Both the position numbers and the translations under genes were made by a program. A DNA stretch of 64,000 nucleotides, from assembly GCA_011087645.1 (NCBI GenBank), contig JAALLF010000002.1, positions 338,467-402,466 of the forward strand. Direction: 5' to 3'. This document shows, in pieces, positions 9,074 to 17,913 of this stretch (positions are counted from its first letter, which is position 1; each line of letters begins with the position of its first letter). The notes below the pieces were generated by a model. The model was given only the letters and a program-made list of their open reading frames with translations, made no database searches and was not told where the DNA came from. The DNA comes from Alphaproteobacteria bacterium (lineage in GTDB: Bacteria; Pseudomonadota; Alphaproteobacteria; UBA6615).

Positions 9074-9742
9074 TTAAGACAGATTTTCGGCCGCGAAAGC
9101 CAGTGTGCGTTCCATCGCCTGTCCGGCTGACACTTCGTGGTAGGAGCCGCGGCGCGAGCAACTGAAACCGTGGCCGGCGCCGTCATAGATGAAGCTGGGG
9201 ATGTCGGGATGGTTGGCCTCTACCGCGCGCACGCCGTCGAGCGGAATGCCGGCGTCTTCCGCACCCCAATGGAACATCACCGGACATTTCGGTGTTTCGC
9301 CCTGGTTCGAGCTGATGTCGCCGCCGTAGTAGCAAACCGCAACGTCGACTGGTGAACGCGCGGCGGCGAACCAAGCCACCGAGCCGCCCATGCAGAAGCC
9401 GACGATGCCGACCTTGCCGGCGCCCTTCACATGATCGATCGCCGAATTAACGTCCTTGATGACATCGTCCCAATCGAGGTCGCCCTTGAGCGCGCGGCCC
9501 TTGTTCATGCCCGGCTCATCGAATTCCAAAATGGCGCCGGTCTCGAGTCGGTCGAACAGGGCCGGCGCAATGGCGTGATAACCTTGCTTCGCGAAGTTAT
9601 CGACGGTCTCGCGGATATCGTCGTTGACACCGAATATTTCCTGAATAATCACCATGCCGGCCTTGGCCGCGCCTTCGGGCTCGGCAGCGTAGGCGGCCAG
9701 CGTGTGGCCGTCGGATGTGGTGAGGCTCAGATCGTAGCCCAT
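9074..9742 (-). CDS. Dienelactone hydrolase family protein, cytoplasmic
   Basis: A 222-residue alpha/beta hydrolase of the carboxymethylenebutenolidase type. The cysteine nucleophile elbow is GFCMGG (C117), with D163 in WGAEDAGIP and H191 in GAGHGFSC completing the Cys-Asp-His triad. The N-terminus VIIQEIFGVNDDIRE is typical. There is no signal peptide, so it acts in the cytoplasm. The isolated position gives no hint of a ring-cleavage pathway, so the true substrate may differ from dienelactone. A second family member, exported, lies at 22946. Confidence 0.9.
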   Translation of the reverse strand: MGYDLSLTTSDGHTLAAYAAEPEGAAKAGMVIIQEIFGVNDDIRETVDNFAKQGYHAIAPALFDRLETGAILEFDEPGMNKGRALKGDLDWDDVIKDVNSAIDHVKGAGKVGIVGFCMGGSVAWFAAARSPVDVAVCYYGGDISSNQGETPKCPVMFHWGAEDAGIPLDGVRAVEANHPDIPSFIYDGAGHGFSCSRRGSYHEVSAGQAMERTLAFAAENLS

Positions 9743-9948
9743 AAGTCTCTCTCCCTGCTCTGATTTTATGGAACGCCGAACGGGATCGGCCCGGCGCGGT
9801 TGCGCTATCTTAACGGGAGAGGCTTGGCCGACGCGAACAAATTAATGCGCGCCGGAACCGGCGCACACGCTATGATATGGCTCTTCGCCGCTTAACGACC
9901 CTGTCGGACGAGCAGCTAAACGCGTAGGACAGGTTGTGGGCGGTTGCC

Positions 9949-10836
9949 ATGAACGATTGGAAAGGTATCGCTGCCGGGTTGGGCACCGTGGCCTGCGTGG
10001 TGGCCATGCTGATCGCCGGTCGGTTGGGTGCGACTACCGAGGCGCTGACTATCTACGATCTAGCCGGCCTGCGCATGGGAGTCGCCGCGATTTTGGCTGC
10101 TCCGCTTCTGCTGCGGGCTTGGCCATGGCGGGTGCGGCTGCGCGACCACGCCATTGTCGCTTTCTTCGGCGGAGCGCCGTTCATCCTGCTGCTGTTCGGC
10201 GGCATGACCTTCGCGCCGGTGGGTCATGCGGCGGTGGTGATGTATGGCGCGCTGCCAGTTTTTGCTGCCCTGGTCGCCTGGGCCTGGGTCGGCGAGCGGC
10301 CAGCCCTATGGCAGTGGCTGGGCATCGCCGCGATCGTCGCCGGGGTCGGTGCGGTGGGTTGGGAAGCGCTAGGCGTCGGGGCCATCCCGGGACAGTGGCG
10401 CGGCCATCTGTTGTTCGTCGGCGCGGCCCTGTTCGTGGCGATCTGGTACGGCGGCATGCGCGCGGCGCGCTTGAGCGTGATCCACTCGTTGGTGGCGCTA
10501 CTCGTGCTCAACGCGCTGGTCTATCTGCCGATCTGGCTACTGTTTCTGCCCTCGGGCCTGGCCACCGCTCCGTTGGCCGATATCGCCCTGCAGACCGTGG
10601 TACATGGCGTCTTTGGCGCGTTCTTGTGCATTTTCGGGCACGCCTATGCGGTCAAGACCCTCGGACCTACCCGTCAGGCGGCGGTTAGCGCGTGGGTGCC
10701 GGCCTTTGCGCTCATCGCGGCGATCCCAACCCTCGGCGAGATCCCCGGCGTGCTGAACATCGCCGGCGTCATCGTGGTAACAGCGGGCATTCTCGCCACG
10801 GTGTTTTTACAGGGCAGGGATCCGGCGCGATCGTGA
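9949..10836 (+). CDS. EamA/DMT-family transporter
   Basis: A 295-residue integral membrane protein with ten predicted helices in two EamA halves (about 5-140 and 150-290). Proteins of this drug/metabolite transporter superfamily usually export amino acids or other metabolites. Motifs such as FGGMTFAPVGHAAVVMYG, and PTRQAAVSAWVPAFAL in the second half, are typical. ATG 9949 is preferred over an in-frame TTG five codons upstream that abuts the purine-rich site. The substrate is not predictable. Confidence 0.85.
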   Translation: MNDWKGIAAGLGTVACVVAMLIAGRLGATTEALTIYDLAGLRMGVAAILAAPLLLRAWPWRVRLRDHAIVAFFGGAPFILLLFGGMTFAPVGHAAVVMYGALPVFAALVAWAWVGERPALWQWLGIAAIVAGVGAVGWEALGVGAIPGQWRGHLLFVGAALFVAIWYGGMRAARLSVIHSLVALLVLNALVYLPIWLLFLPSGLATAPLADIALQTVVHGVFGAFLCIFGHAYAVKTLGPTRQAAVSAWVPAFALIAAIPTLGEIPGVLNIAGVIVVTAGILATVFLQGRDPARS

Positions 10837-10896
10837 GAGTGGCGGCGCGTCGTCAATATGCTATTGAGAAACCACACCAAATGAGGAGCGACGGTT

Positions 10897-11265
10897 GTGC
10901 GAATAATACAAATACTGATGGCTGCTACTGTTGTTGGGCTTGCCGCCACGCCGGCGGCTGCAGGATCGATCGGCCCGTCCGAGGTGGGCCCGACCCTCGC
11001 TTGGGAGTCGAGCTGTAAACGGCCGGTTCAGCCGAACTTATATTTGGACGATTTGGAGAGCTATTATCAGGCGCTGGACCAGTTCAATACGCACGTCGCG
11101 CAGGTGCGAAGGTATATCCAGTGTGTGCAGGCCGAAGGGAAAACCGACATAGACGCGCTGGCGGCGGCGGTTGCGAGTGGCATGCAAAACAACCAGAACG
11201 CGGCGATAAAAGACGCCGAAGAATTGCGCACGGACTTAGAGGTTCAACGTTCCCTGCTTCAATAA
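10897..11265 (+). CDS. Small exported protein of unknown function
   Basis: A 122-residue protein with a GTG start 8 bp after a GAGGAG ribosome site. A signal peptide (residues 1-22, cleavage after PAAA) is followed by a short, mostly helical mature domain with two cysteines (about residues 40 and 74) that could form a disulfide in the periplasm. The middle DLESYYQALDQFNTHVAQ and the C-terminus have heptad character and may form a coiled coil. I do not recognise the family. The gene stands alone between the EamA gene and convergent ychF. Confidence 0.65.
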   Translation: MRIIQILMAATVVGLAATPAAAGSIGPSEVGPTLAWESSCKRPVQPNLYLDDLESYYQALDQFNTHVAQVRRYIQCVQAEGKTDIDALAAAVASGMQNNQNAAIKDAEELRTDLEVQRSLLQ

Positions 11266-11313
11266 GCGGCGATCATGGCCGTATGTTCGCGATAGGCGGC
11301 TGAATTAGCCGTC

Positions 11314-12414
11314 TCAGACATTAAATCGGAATAGCACCACGTCGCCGTCCTGCACCACATAGTCCTTGCCTTCCTGGCGCAGCTTGCCGGCATCACGCGC
11401 GCCCTGCTCGCCGCCGCAGTCGATGTAGTCGTCGTAACCGATGGTCTCGGCGCGGATGAAACCCTTTTGGAAGTCGGTATGGATGCGCCCGGCTGCTTCC
11501 GGCGCCAGCGCGCCCTTGGGCACGGTCCAGGCCCGCGATTCCTTAGGGCCGGCGGTCAGGAAGGTGATTAGGTCGAGCAGCCGGTAGCCGGAGCTGATGA
11601 TCCGCGCCAGACCGGTTTCCGACAGACCCAGGCCTTCTAGAAATTCCGCTTGTTCGTCGGCGTCGGCGAGTTGGACCACTTCGGCCTCGATCTCAGCCGA
11701 CACGATCACGCATTCGGCGTCGTTTTCAGCGGCCATCGCGGCTACTTTTTCCGTTAGCGCATTTCCGGTGGCGGCGGAGTCTTCATCGACATTGCAGACA
11801 TACAGAACCGGCTTCGAGGTGAGTAACTGCAACCGGCGATAACCGTCGCGCAGATCTGGCGGAATATCGATGCTGCGCGCCGGGTCGCCGTTGCGCAGGG
11901 CTGCGAGTACCAGAGACAGAATTTTAAGCTGATCCTTGGCGTCCTTATCGCCGCCGCGGGCGCGCTTCTCAGCTGCCTCGGCGCGTTTTTCCATGCTTTC
12001 GAGATCGGCCAGCAATAGCTCGGTCTCGACGGTTTCGGCGTCGCGCACCGGATCGACCGAGCCTTCAACATGAGTGACGTCGCCGCCTTCGAAGCAGCGC
12101 AGCACGTGGCAGATCGCATCGACTTCGCGGATATGCGCGAGGAACTGGTTGCCGAGCCCTTCGCCCTGGCTGGTGCCGCGCACCAGTCCGGCGATATCGA
12201 CGAACTCCATATAGGTCGGCACGATCGACGCTGATTTGGCGAGCTCGGCGATGGCGTCGAGGCGCGCATCGGGTACGGCGACCCGGCCGGCATTGGGCTC
12301 GATGGTGCAAAAGGGATAGTTCGCGGCCTGCGCCTGCACGGTGGCGGTCAGTGCGTTGAAGAGGGTCGACTTGCCGACATTGGGCAAGCCGACGATACCG
12401 CAATTGAAACCCAT
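11314..12414 (-). CDS. ychF: Redox-regulated ATPase/GTPase YchF (OLA1 type)
   Basis: A 366-residue Obg-family P-loop protein that prefers ATP and associates with ribosomes. G1 is GLPNVGKST near the N-terminus, G3 is [20 protein letters not shown], and a C-terminal TGS-like domain ends [13 protein letters not shown] through [12 protein letters not shown]. The coiled-coil middle ([13 protein letters not shown]) is present. It begins 1 bp after the pth stop (TGAC-ATG), continuing the prs-rplY-pth-ychF run. Pairing of pth with ychF is common in Proteobacteria and fits a shared role in translation. Confidence 0.97.
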   Translation of the reverse strand: MGFNCGIVGLPNVGKSTLFNALTATVQAQAANYPFCTIEPNAGRVAVPDARLDAIAELAKSASIVPTYMEFVDIAGLVRGTSQGEGLGNQFLAHIREVDAICHVLRCFEGGDVTHVEGSVDPVRDAETVETELLLADLESMEKRAEAAEKRARGGDKDAKDQLKILSLVLAALRNGDPARSIDIPPDLRDGYRRLQLLTSKPVLYVCNVDEDSAATGNALTEKVAAMAAENDAECVIVSAEIEAEVVQLADADEQAEFLEGLGLSETGLARIISSGYRLLDLITFLTAGPKESRAWTVPKGALAPEAAGRIHTDFQKGFIRAETIGYDDYIDCGGEQGARDAGKLRQEGKDYVVQDGDVVLFRFNV

Positions 12415-12415
12415 G

Positions 12416-13159
12416 TCAGTTACCGCGAATTTTCGAGAACGCGCGGTTGAGCGCCGCGCCGAGGGAGGTTTGTGATTCTTCGGCCGGTTCGGCGGGTTCA
12501 GCCGGGGCCGTGTCCTGCTTCGCCGGCGTGGATTTATCGTCGCCGTCGTCAGTCGGTTTTTTCGATGATTTACGGCCGGTACCGGTGGCTTGTTGCACGG
12601 CCATTGTGACTTGGCTCATGAAATCGCTGTCGCGCCCGTCCAGTAATGCCGGCAGTGCGTCTGCCACGGCGCGCAATTCAGCCTCAACCCACTTTTGATC
12701 CTGTTTGGAAAAATCGCCAAGCACGTGGCCATGGACCTTTTCCTTGTCGCCAGGGTGACCGATGCCCAAACGCACGCGCACAAAATCAGGCGTGCCCAGG
12801 TGATCTTTTATGCTGCGTAGGCCGTTATGGCCGGCAAGCCCGCCGCCCCGTTTAACCCGCATCTTCCCGGCGGCCAAGTCGATCTCATCATAGATAACGA
12901 TGATGTCCTCGGGCGGCACTTTGAAAAACCGCGCCGCTTCGCCGACCGCGCGCCCGGACTCGTTCATGAACGTCGTCGGCTTAAGCAACAGCACCTTCTC
13001 GCCGTCGATCGTGCCATCGAACGTATCGGATTGAAATCGCGTGCGGGGCGCCGACAAATTGTAGCGGCGGACGATCTCGTCTGCCGCCATGAACCCAATA
13101 TTGTGGCGATTGTCGCGGTGTTTCGGCCCGGGGTTTCCGAGCCCGACCAGCAAACGCAT
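12416..13159 (-). CDS. pth: Peptidyl-tRNA hydrolase with a long charged tail
   Basis: Frees tRNAs from peptidyl-tRNA that drops off ribosomes. The ATG at 13159 is chosen because GGAG lies 9 bp upstream; an in-frame TTG two codons earlier is too close to it. The 247-residue product has [21 protein letters not shown] with the catalytic His region, PTTFMNESG, and [13 protein letters not shown] followed by [10 protein letters not shown]. The core ends near residue 190. A further 55-60 residues rich in Lys, Thr, Glu, Pro and Ala follow, longer than typical enterobacterial Pth (about 194) though such tails are seen in alphaproteobacteria. Confidence 0.96.
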   Translation of the reverse strand: MRLLVGLGNPGPKHRDNRHNIGFMAADEIVRRYNLSAPRTRFQSDTFDGTIDGEKVLLLKPTTFMNESGRAVGEAARFFKVPPEDIIVIYDEIDLAAGKMRVKRGGGLAGHNGLRSIKDHLGTPDFVRVRLGIGHPGDKEKVHGHVLGDFSKQDQKWVEAELRAVADALPALLDGRDSDFMSQVTMAVQQATGTGRKSSKKPTDDGDDKSTPAKQDTAPAEPAEPAEESQTSLGAALNRAFSKIRGN

Positions 13160-13185
13160 GCCCAAGAACTCCGGTGGCGGGACCT

Positions 13186-13875
13186 CTAACTGTCCTCGCT
13201 GTCGCCGCTGTCTTCGCCTTCGGCGCCTTCTTCGCCTTCAACGCCCTCTTCGCCTTCCTCACCTTCAAGACCTTCGAGATCCTCTTCGATCTCTTCTTCG
13301 ACCGGCATCAGGGTCGGCGCGGCGATTGTGGCGATGGTAAAGTCCCGGTCGTCGATGGTCGGCCGCACGCCGTCGGGCAAACTCACCTCGGAAATGTGGA
13401 TACTGTCGCCGACCTCGCGGCCGGTCAGATCAATGACAATCGACTCGGGAATAGCACCCGCGCGGCAGATTACCTCGACCGTATGGCGGACGATGTTCAG
13501 AACGCCCCCGCCCTTAAGGCCGGGGCTCTCTTCTTCGTTCTCGAATATAACCGCGATATCGACGTTGATCTGTGTCGATTCGGTCACCCGCAGAAAATCA
13601 GCGTGCATCGGCACGTCGGTGACCGGGTGAAGCTGCAGGTCGCGGCATAGCACGCGCTCTTTGGTGCCGTCGCAATCGATGTCGTAGAGGGTTGCGAAGA
13701 ACCCTGGTTTACTGATTTCAGTGCGTAACGCGATCGGGTTGATGGTGATCGGCATGGGGTCTTTGTTGGCCCCATAGACCACCGCCGGTACGGTGCCCGC
13801 CCTACGTGCAGCACGAGCGGCCCCCTTGCCGACCCGGGTGCGCGCCTCGGCGCTAAAAGTTGCTGTTTCTGTCAT
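13186..13875 (-). CDS. rplY: Ribosomal protein bL25, long CTC form with acidic tail
   Basis: Binds 5S rRNA in the large subunit. The start at 13875 has GGAGA upstream and gives the family N-terminus [17 protein letters not shown] followed by [12 protein letters not shown]. The 229-residue product has the L25 domain (about 1-95) and the C-terminal beta domain of the CTC form (about 95-190), with HADFLRV and [15 protein letters not shown]. The last about 40 residues are almost purely Glu, Gly and Asp. A perfect 9-bp inverted repeat lies just upstream of the ribosome site. It stands between prs and pth. Confidence 0.95.
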   Translation of the reverse strand: MTETATFSAEARTRVGKGAARAARRAGTVPAVVYGANKDPMPITINPIALRTEISKPGFFATLYDIDCDGTKERVLCRDLQLHPVTDVPMHADFLRVTESTQINVDIAVIFENEEESPGLKGGGVLNIVRHTVEVICRAGAIPESIVIDLTGREVGDSIHISEVSLPDGVRPTIDDRDFTIATIAAPTLMPVEEEIEEDLEGLEGEEGEEGVEGEEGAEGEDSGDSEDS

Positions 13876-13892
13876 TTCTAAGTCTCCGTTTC

Positions 13893-13923
13893 CGGCCGAC
13901 AGCGCCAATGCGTTTGTCGGCCG
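13893..13923 (-). promoter_or_regulatory. Hairpin in the rplY leader
   Basis: CGGCCGACA at 13893-13901 and TGTCGGCCG at 13915-13923 form a perfect 9-bp stem with a 13-nt loop, ending about 18 nt before the rplY start codon. No U-run follows it, so it is not a standard terminator. It could be an autoregulatory or processing structure between prs and rplY. Confidence 0.45.
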
Positions 13924-14001
13924 ATGGGTCGATCCGGCTATGCCTCCAAGGGTGCTGCCGCCGGTCCAGGAAATTCGTGAGGTCGAACCGTCTTCACGAA
14001 C

Positions 14002-14934
14002 CTAATTAAACAAACTCGATACGGACGCCTCTTGGCTGATCCGGTTAATTGCCTCAGCCAGTAACGGCGCGATCGTAAGTTGGCGTACATTGTTCGCCAA
14101 ACGCACTGCTTCGGTCGCCTGGATCGAATCCGTCATTACCAGGCGATCCAACGGCGACGCGGCCACCCGCCCAACGGCACCGCCCGACAAAACGCCGTGG
14201 GTGACGTAGGCGTCGACTGATGTCGCGCCGTCGTTCATCAATGCCACCGCGGCGTTACACAATGTGCCCGCGCTATCGCAAATATCATCAACCATGATGC
14301 AGTGGCGGTCTTTGACGTCGCCGATAATGTGCATTACCTCGGAAACGCCCGCTTGTTCGCGGCGCTTATCGATGATCGCCAAGTCGGCGTCAAGCCTTTT
14401 GGCAAGCCCGCGTGCGCGCACCACGCCGCCTACATCGGGCGAGACGACGACCAGCTCCGAGCCATTATAGTTCTTGCCGATATCTTCGGAAAACAGCGGC
14501 CCAGCGAACAGATTATCCACTGGAATATCGAAAAAGCCCTGAATTTGGCCGGCATGTAGGTCGAGCGTGAGTACCCGGTCGGCGCCGGCATTGGTGATTA
14601 GATTGGCCACCAGCTTGGCCGAAATCGGCGTCCGTGGCCCTGTTTTACGGTCCTGACGGGCATAGCCGAAATAAGGAATCACAGCGGTCACCCGGCGCGC
14701 CGACCCGCGCCTGAGCGCGTCCAGGGTCACCAGCAATTCCATCAAATTATCGTTGGCGGGGTAGGAGGTCGATTGGACGACAAAGACATCTTCGCCGCGC
14801 ACATTTTCGAGAATCTCGACAAAGACCTCCATATCCGAAAACCGCCGGATCGATGCCTTGGTCAACTCGATGTTCAAACAGGCGGAAATCGCCTCGGCCA
14901 ATGGGCGATTGCTGTTGCACGCCAGCACCTTCAT
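14002..14934 (-). CDS. prs: Ribose-phosphate pyrophosphokinase
   Basis: Makes PRPP from ribose-5-phosphate and ATP for purine, pyrimidine, His, Trp and NAD synthesis. The 310-residue class I enzyme shows the flexible-loop and active-site parts: [30 protein letters not shown], the [19 protein letters not shown] segment, the KRRE loop in DKRREQAG, and the PRPP-binding motif [12 protein letters not shown]. Length is normal. It lies upstream of rplY on the same strand. A 9-bp perfect inverted repeat is present in its leader. Confidence 0.98.
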   Translation of the reverse strand: MKVLACNSNRPLAEAISACLNIELTKASIRRFSDMEVFVEILENVRGEDVFVVQSTSYPANDNLMELLVTLDALRRGSARRVTAVIPYFGYARQDRKTGPRTPISAKLVANLITNAGADRVLTLDLHAGQIQGFFDIPVDNLFAGPLFSEDIGKNYNGSELVVVSPDVGGVVRARGLAKRLDADLAIIDKRREQAGVSEVMHIIGDVKDRHCIMVDDICDSAGTLCNAAVALMNDGATSVDAYVTHGVLSGGAVGRVAASPLDRLVMTDSIQATEAVRLANNVRQLTIAPLLAEAINRISQEASVSSLFN

Positions 14935-14955
14935 TGGCCGGTCCCCGGAAAGTTG

Positions 14956-14987
14956 GACGGCGCCGCTTTCAAGCTATAGGCGCCGTC
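14956..14987 (-). promoter_or_regulatory. Hairpin in the prs leader
   Basis: GACGGCGCC at 14956-14964 and GGCGCCGTC at 14979-14987 form a perfect 9-bp stem with a 14-nt loop, ending 21 nt upstream of the prs start. No U-run follows. Role unknown. Confidence 0.4.
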
Positions 14988-15121
14988 GGTCGAATTAGAA
15001 TTACCCCAGCCCCGGTACGCACTATCGCCGGGTCTCGCGGGCCGGAAACTATCAATACCCCCCCGGTGTGTAAACCAGCTAAAGACCAGATTTTGCGCCC
15101 GATTAACGATTACCGTCCGAG

Positions 15122-15961
15122 CTACCCGCTGGGAGGCTGAAAGCCTTGGCTCCAGTCGATTTGGCGGATCATTTCGGCGATGCCGACGGCGCCCGCCAGG
15201 GCGGCTTCATTCGCGATGAGGCCCCAATTTGCGTCGAGACTGCCGGCCGGTACCGCCCGGGCTTGGGCGATGGTGCCAACCTCGACGCCGAACGGGTCCC
15301 AGACGGTCCAGTCAATCTCGACGATTTGCTCTCCGCCCGGCTCTCTGCCCAAGGTGACCGCGCCGGTTACGATCAAGCTGTCGGCGGCAGCGAGTGGCGC
15401 CATTTCGAGGCCCGTTCGCGGCAATATCTGCTCGATTGCAGCGCGCAGGCGGGAATTGCCGTCTCCTGGCGCGCCCGCCACATCGCCAATATGGAGCGGC
15501 GGCGGCACCGCTTCGCCTGGCGGTTCATCCTGGATCAGCGCGGCGATTGCGGTCGCCGTGCGTTCGAAAGCGTTGTGAGCGGCCAGCCTGGCTGGTTCGC
15601 CGGTGTCATTGCGCAACGGTTGCACGACAGTTCCAACGTCATCGCCTTCCTGGGTTCGCAGGGTCCAAATCAGCGCCGGCGGGGTTGAGGGCGGGCTAAA
15701 ATGTCCGAAGAGCAGATAACTCGATCGACCGCCGCCGCCATAGGTGGCGGGGACGTTTTGCGCGTGCAGGGCGCGCACCATATCGGTAGACAATATCTCA
15801 AGCGGCGCGCCAGCGCGGTCGGTGACCGGCAGCACCGTGATGCCTTGGCCGTCGGCCAATTTAAGCAACTCGTTCGGCGGCGCACCCTCATGGCTGAACG
15901 GCTGCGGCAGGGGTTGGCAGGCGGCCAGCGCCGCGAGCGCGATGATTAGGCTAAAGCGCAC
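15122..15961 (-). CDS. Lipoprotein of unknown function
   Basis: With a GTG start at 15961 the 279-residue product begins MRFSLIIALAALAAC, a classic lipoprotein signal with the lipobox LAAC. A TTG at 15982 would add seven residues. The mature protein has two similar halves with alternating strands (TVLPVTDRAGAP..., then LEMAPLAAADSLIVTGAV and VEIDWTVWDPFGVEVGTI), as in periplasmic-facing envelope lipoproteins of alphaproteobacteria. Function unknown. It follows pgeF and may be translationally coupled through a 21-codon ORF that overlaps its start. Confidence 0.7.
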   Translation of the reverse strand: MRFSLIIALAALAACQPLPQPFSHEGAPPNELLKLADGQGITVLPVTDRAGAPLEILSTDMVRALHAQNVPATYGGGGRSSYLLFGHFSPPSTPPALIWTLRTQEGDDVGTVVQPLRNDTGEPARLAAHNAFERTATAIAALIQDEPPGEAVPPPLHIGDVAGAPGDGNSRLRAAIEQILPRTGLEMAPLAAADSLIVTGAVTLGREPGGEQIVEIDWTVWDPFGVEVGTIAQARAVPAGSLDANWGLIANEAALAGAVGIAEMIRQIDWSQGFQPPSG

Positions 15962-16016
15962 AGCTAAATAGCATCGCGACAAGGGTCAAAAGCAGTAAAT
16001 TGACGAGATAGGGCAT
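15951..16016 (-). CDS. Possible 21-codon hydrophobic leader ORF
   Basis: ATG at 16016, 4 bp after the pgeF stop, opens a 21-residue ORF, MPYLVNLLLLTLVAMLFSC followed by AL, ending at a TAG that overlaps the GTG start of the lipoprotein gene in another frame. It is one hydrophobic segment ending in a lipobox-like LFSC. It may be a coupling or leader ORF, or chance. Confidence 0.25.
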   Translation of the reverse strand: MPYLVNLLLLTLVAMLFSCAL

Positions 16017-16020
16017 CGGT

Positions 16021-16797
16021 TTAGCTCGGTGGTGCGAGGGCAATGAGCGACAGATTACGGCCATAATCGGGCTCGCCGCGATGGCAGGTTCGGCGATAGC
16101 TGAACAAATCCTCGTCGGCATAGGTGTCGGCGCCCAGGGCACTCGATGCGGCAATTCCAGCAGCGGCGAGCCGGGATAGGACATAGCCGGCGAGATCGAA
16201 TTGCAAGTGCCCCGCCCGGCGCCCGGGCGCGAAGAAGCGGTCGTTGGCGGCATTCTGTTCTTGGAAGGGCACAGGAAATTCGGCGCCGACTTCGTAAGAA
16301 TCCTGACCGATGCACGGGCCGACCACGGCGGTCATGCGAGCCGGATCGGCGCCGAGTTCGGCCATGGCCTCGACGGTGGCTTCGATGACGCCGGAGACAG
16401 CGCCGCGCCAACCCGAATGGGCGGCGCCGATGACGCCGTTGTCGACATCGGCCAAGAGCACCGGCGCGCAGTCGGCGGCCAGAACCCCTAACGCGATGCC
16501 CGGTATTTTGCTCACCAGCGCGTCGGCCCGTGTCGCGGCGGTATCCTCGGCCCGGTCGGTGACCGTCACAACATTTGCGGAGTGGATTTGATAGACCGTG
16601 CGCAGAGCGTCCTCGGTCAACCCCACGTCGCGCATGGCGCGGTGGCGATTTTCGTGAACCCGCGCCTTGTCGTCATCCGACCCCAACCCGCAATTGAGTG
16701 AGGCGTAGATGCCTTCGCTAGCGCCGCCGCGGCGGGTGAAAAAGCCGTGTTGGATATTTTCGGCCGCGGCGAGAGGTTCGGCGATCAATCGCATCAA
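16021..16797 (-). CDS. pgeF: Peptidoglycan editing factor / multicopper-oxidase-like (YfiH, DUF152)
   Basis: A 258-residue member of the family whose E. coli form keeps L-Ser out of the peptidoglycan stem peptide and whose other members act as purine nucleoside phosphorylases or polyphenol oxidases. Key parts are HGFFTRRGGASEGIYASLN at the N-terminus, QIHSANVV with the conserved His, the Cys in AADCAPVLL, AHSGWRGAVSG and VVGPCIGQDSYEVG. These hold the zinc-site His/Cys residues. It overlaps the end of midA by 4 bp, and the order lgt-midA-pgeF is well conserved in alphaproteobacteria. Confidence 0.93.
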   Translation of the reverse strand: MMRLIAEPLAAAENIQHGFFTRRGGASEGIYASLNCGLGSDDDKARVHENRHRAMRDVGLTEDALRTVYQIHSANVVTVTDRAEDTAATRADALVSKIPGIALGVLAADCAPVLLADVDNGVIGAAHSGWRGAVSGVIEATVEAMAELGADPARMTAVVGPCIGQDSYEVGAEFPVPFQEQNAANDRFFAPGRRAGHLQFDLAGYVLSRLAAAGIAASSALGADTYADEDLFSYRRTCHRGEPDYGRNLSLIALAPPS

Positions 16798-17891
16798 CTT
16801 AAATTCGCCTCCTTAAACACAAAGCCTGCTGGCGGCTCTGTCCCACGGGACCCGATCGCCAATACTTTGAACAGGGTGCCCATTTGATCGTCGCCGATCA
16901 AGCGTTCAAGAGCCGTCTCGATATTGGATTTCTGGTCGGTTGTCGCTGTGGCGATCAAAGTTGCTGCTCGGGAATCGATCCCGAGCCGGCGTAGAAAATC
17001 ACCTTGGCCGATCGATCCCCAACAGGCAGCGCCGCCAGCGTGTGCCGCTGCCGCCAGGGCGTTGAAATCCACATGGGCGGTTAAATCCGCGGTGCCCGGC
17101 TGTTCTAGAACCGGCGCAGTATCGTGGTTTCTAACCGCTTGCAACGTGTCGCCGACCGCCGGGCCTGTGTAGCCGTAATCGATGACCAGGGCCGCGCCGG
17201 AATGAGAGCGAACCCGGTGGGCGATTTCGCCGGCGATTTCCAGTGACGCGGGCGAAGTTTCAATGACGGCGCCGGCCTCGGCTGTGGTGGGTAAATTTAT
17301 CTCTGGCTCGGGCGTGGGGGCGTGGGTGAAAGCAAACCCGTCCTCGCCATAAGTGACCCTGCGTTGGCGCCAGCCTTCGTCGTGGCGCACGTATTGCTCA
17401 ATGGGCAGGGCGTCGAAAAACTCGTTGGCGATGAAGATCGCTGGAATCATGGGTAGGCCGCCGACACTGTCATGCCATGTCAGGTCGATCTCTGATAAGG
17501 CCTGCCGCTGCCGCTCGCGTAGATGGGGGCTGGTTTCGACCAGATGAACTTGCACGGCGGCGCGACACGCGGGAACGGTCTCAAGGGCGCGCAGTGCATC
17601 GGCCATCAAGGTGCCACGACCAGGCCCCAGCTCGGCCAGCACAAAAGGAGTTGGTTTCCCCAGGGCCAGCCAAGTATTGGCGCACCACAGGCCAACCAAC
17701 TCGCCAAACATCTGGCTGATTTCAGGGGCGGTGATGAAGTCGCCGGAGACGCCAAAAGGGTCGTCAGCCATGTAGTAGCCATACTCCGGATGTCCCAGCG
17801 CGTCGGCCATATACTCGGCGACGCTGATCGGGCCGGATGCCGCAATACGCTGGGCCAGTATCCGGGTGAGGTCGGTCTGGGTCGAAGACAC
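16794..17891 (-). CDS. SAM-dependent protein arginine methyltransferase, MidA/NDUFAF7 family
   Basis: A 365-residue class I methyltransferase (formerly DUF185) related to mitochondrial NDUFAF7, which methylates a complex I subunit during assembly. The N-terminus has the family motif PISVAEYMADALGHPEYGYY, then FGVSGDFITAPEISQMFGELVGLW, and the SAM site LAELGPGRGTLMADALRAL. FIANEFFDALPIEQYV is also diagnostic. GTG start. Situated 22 bp after lgt and overlapping pgeF by 4 bp. The methylation target in bacteria is not settled. Confidence 0.93.
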   Translation of the reverse strand: MSSTQTDLTRILAQRIAASGPISVAEYMADALGHPEYGYYMADDPFGVSGDFITAPEISQMFGELVGLWCANTWLALGKPTPFVLAELGPGRGTLMADALRALETVPACRAAVQVHLVETSPHLRERQRQALSEIDLTWHDSVGGLPMIPAIFIANEFFDALPIEQYVRHDEGWRQRRVTYGEDGFAFTHAPTPEPEINLPTTAEAGAVIETSPASLEIAGEIAHRVRSHSGAALVIDYGYTGPAVGDTLQAVRNHDTAPVLEQPGTADLTAHVDFNALAAAAHAGGAACWGSIGQGDFLRRLGIDSRAATLIATATTDQKSNIETALERLIGDDQMGTLFKVLAIGSRGTEPPAGFVFKEANLS

Positions 17892-17913
17892 TAGGTTTAT
17901 AAAGCTTTCGCGC

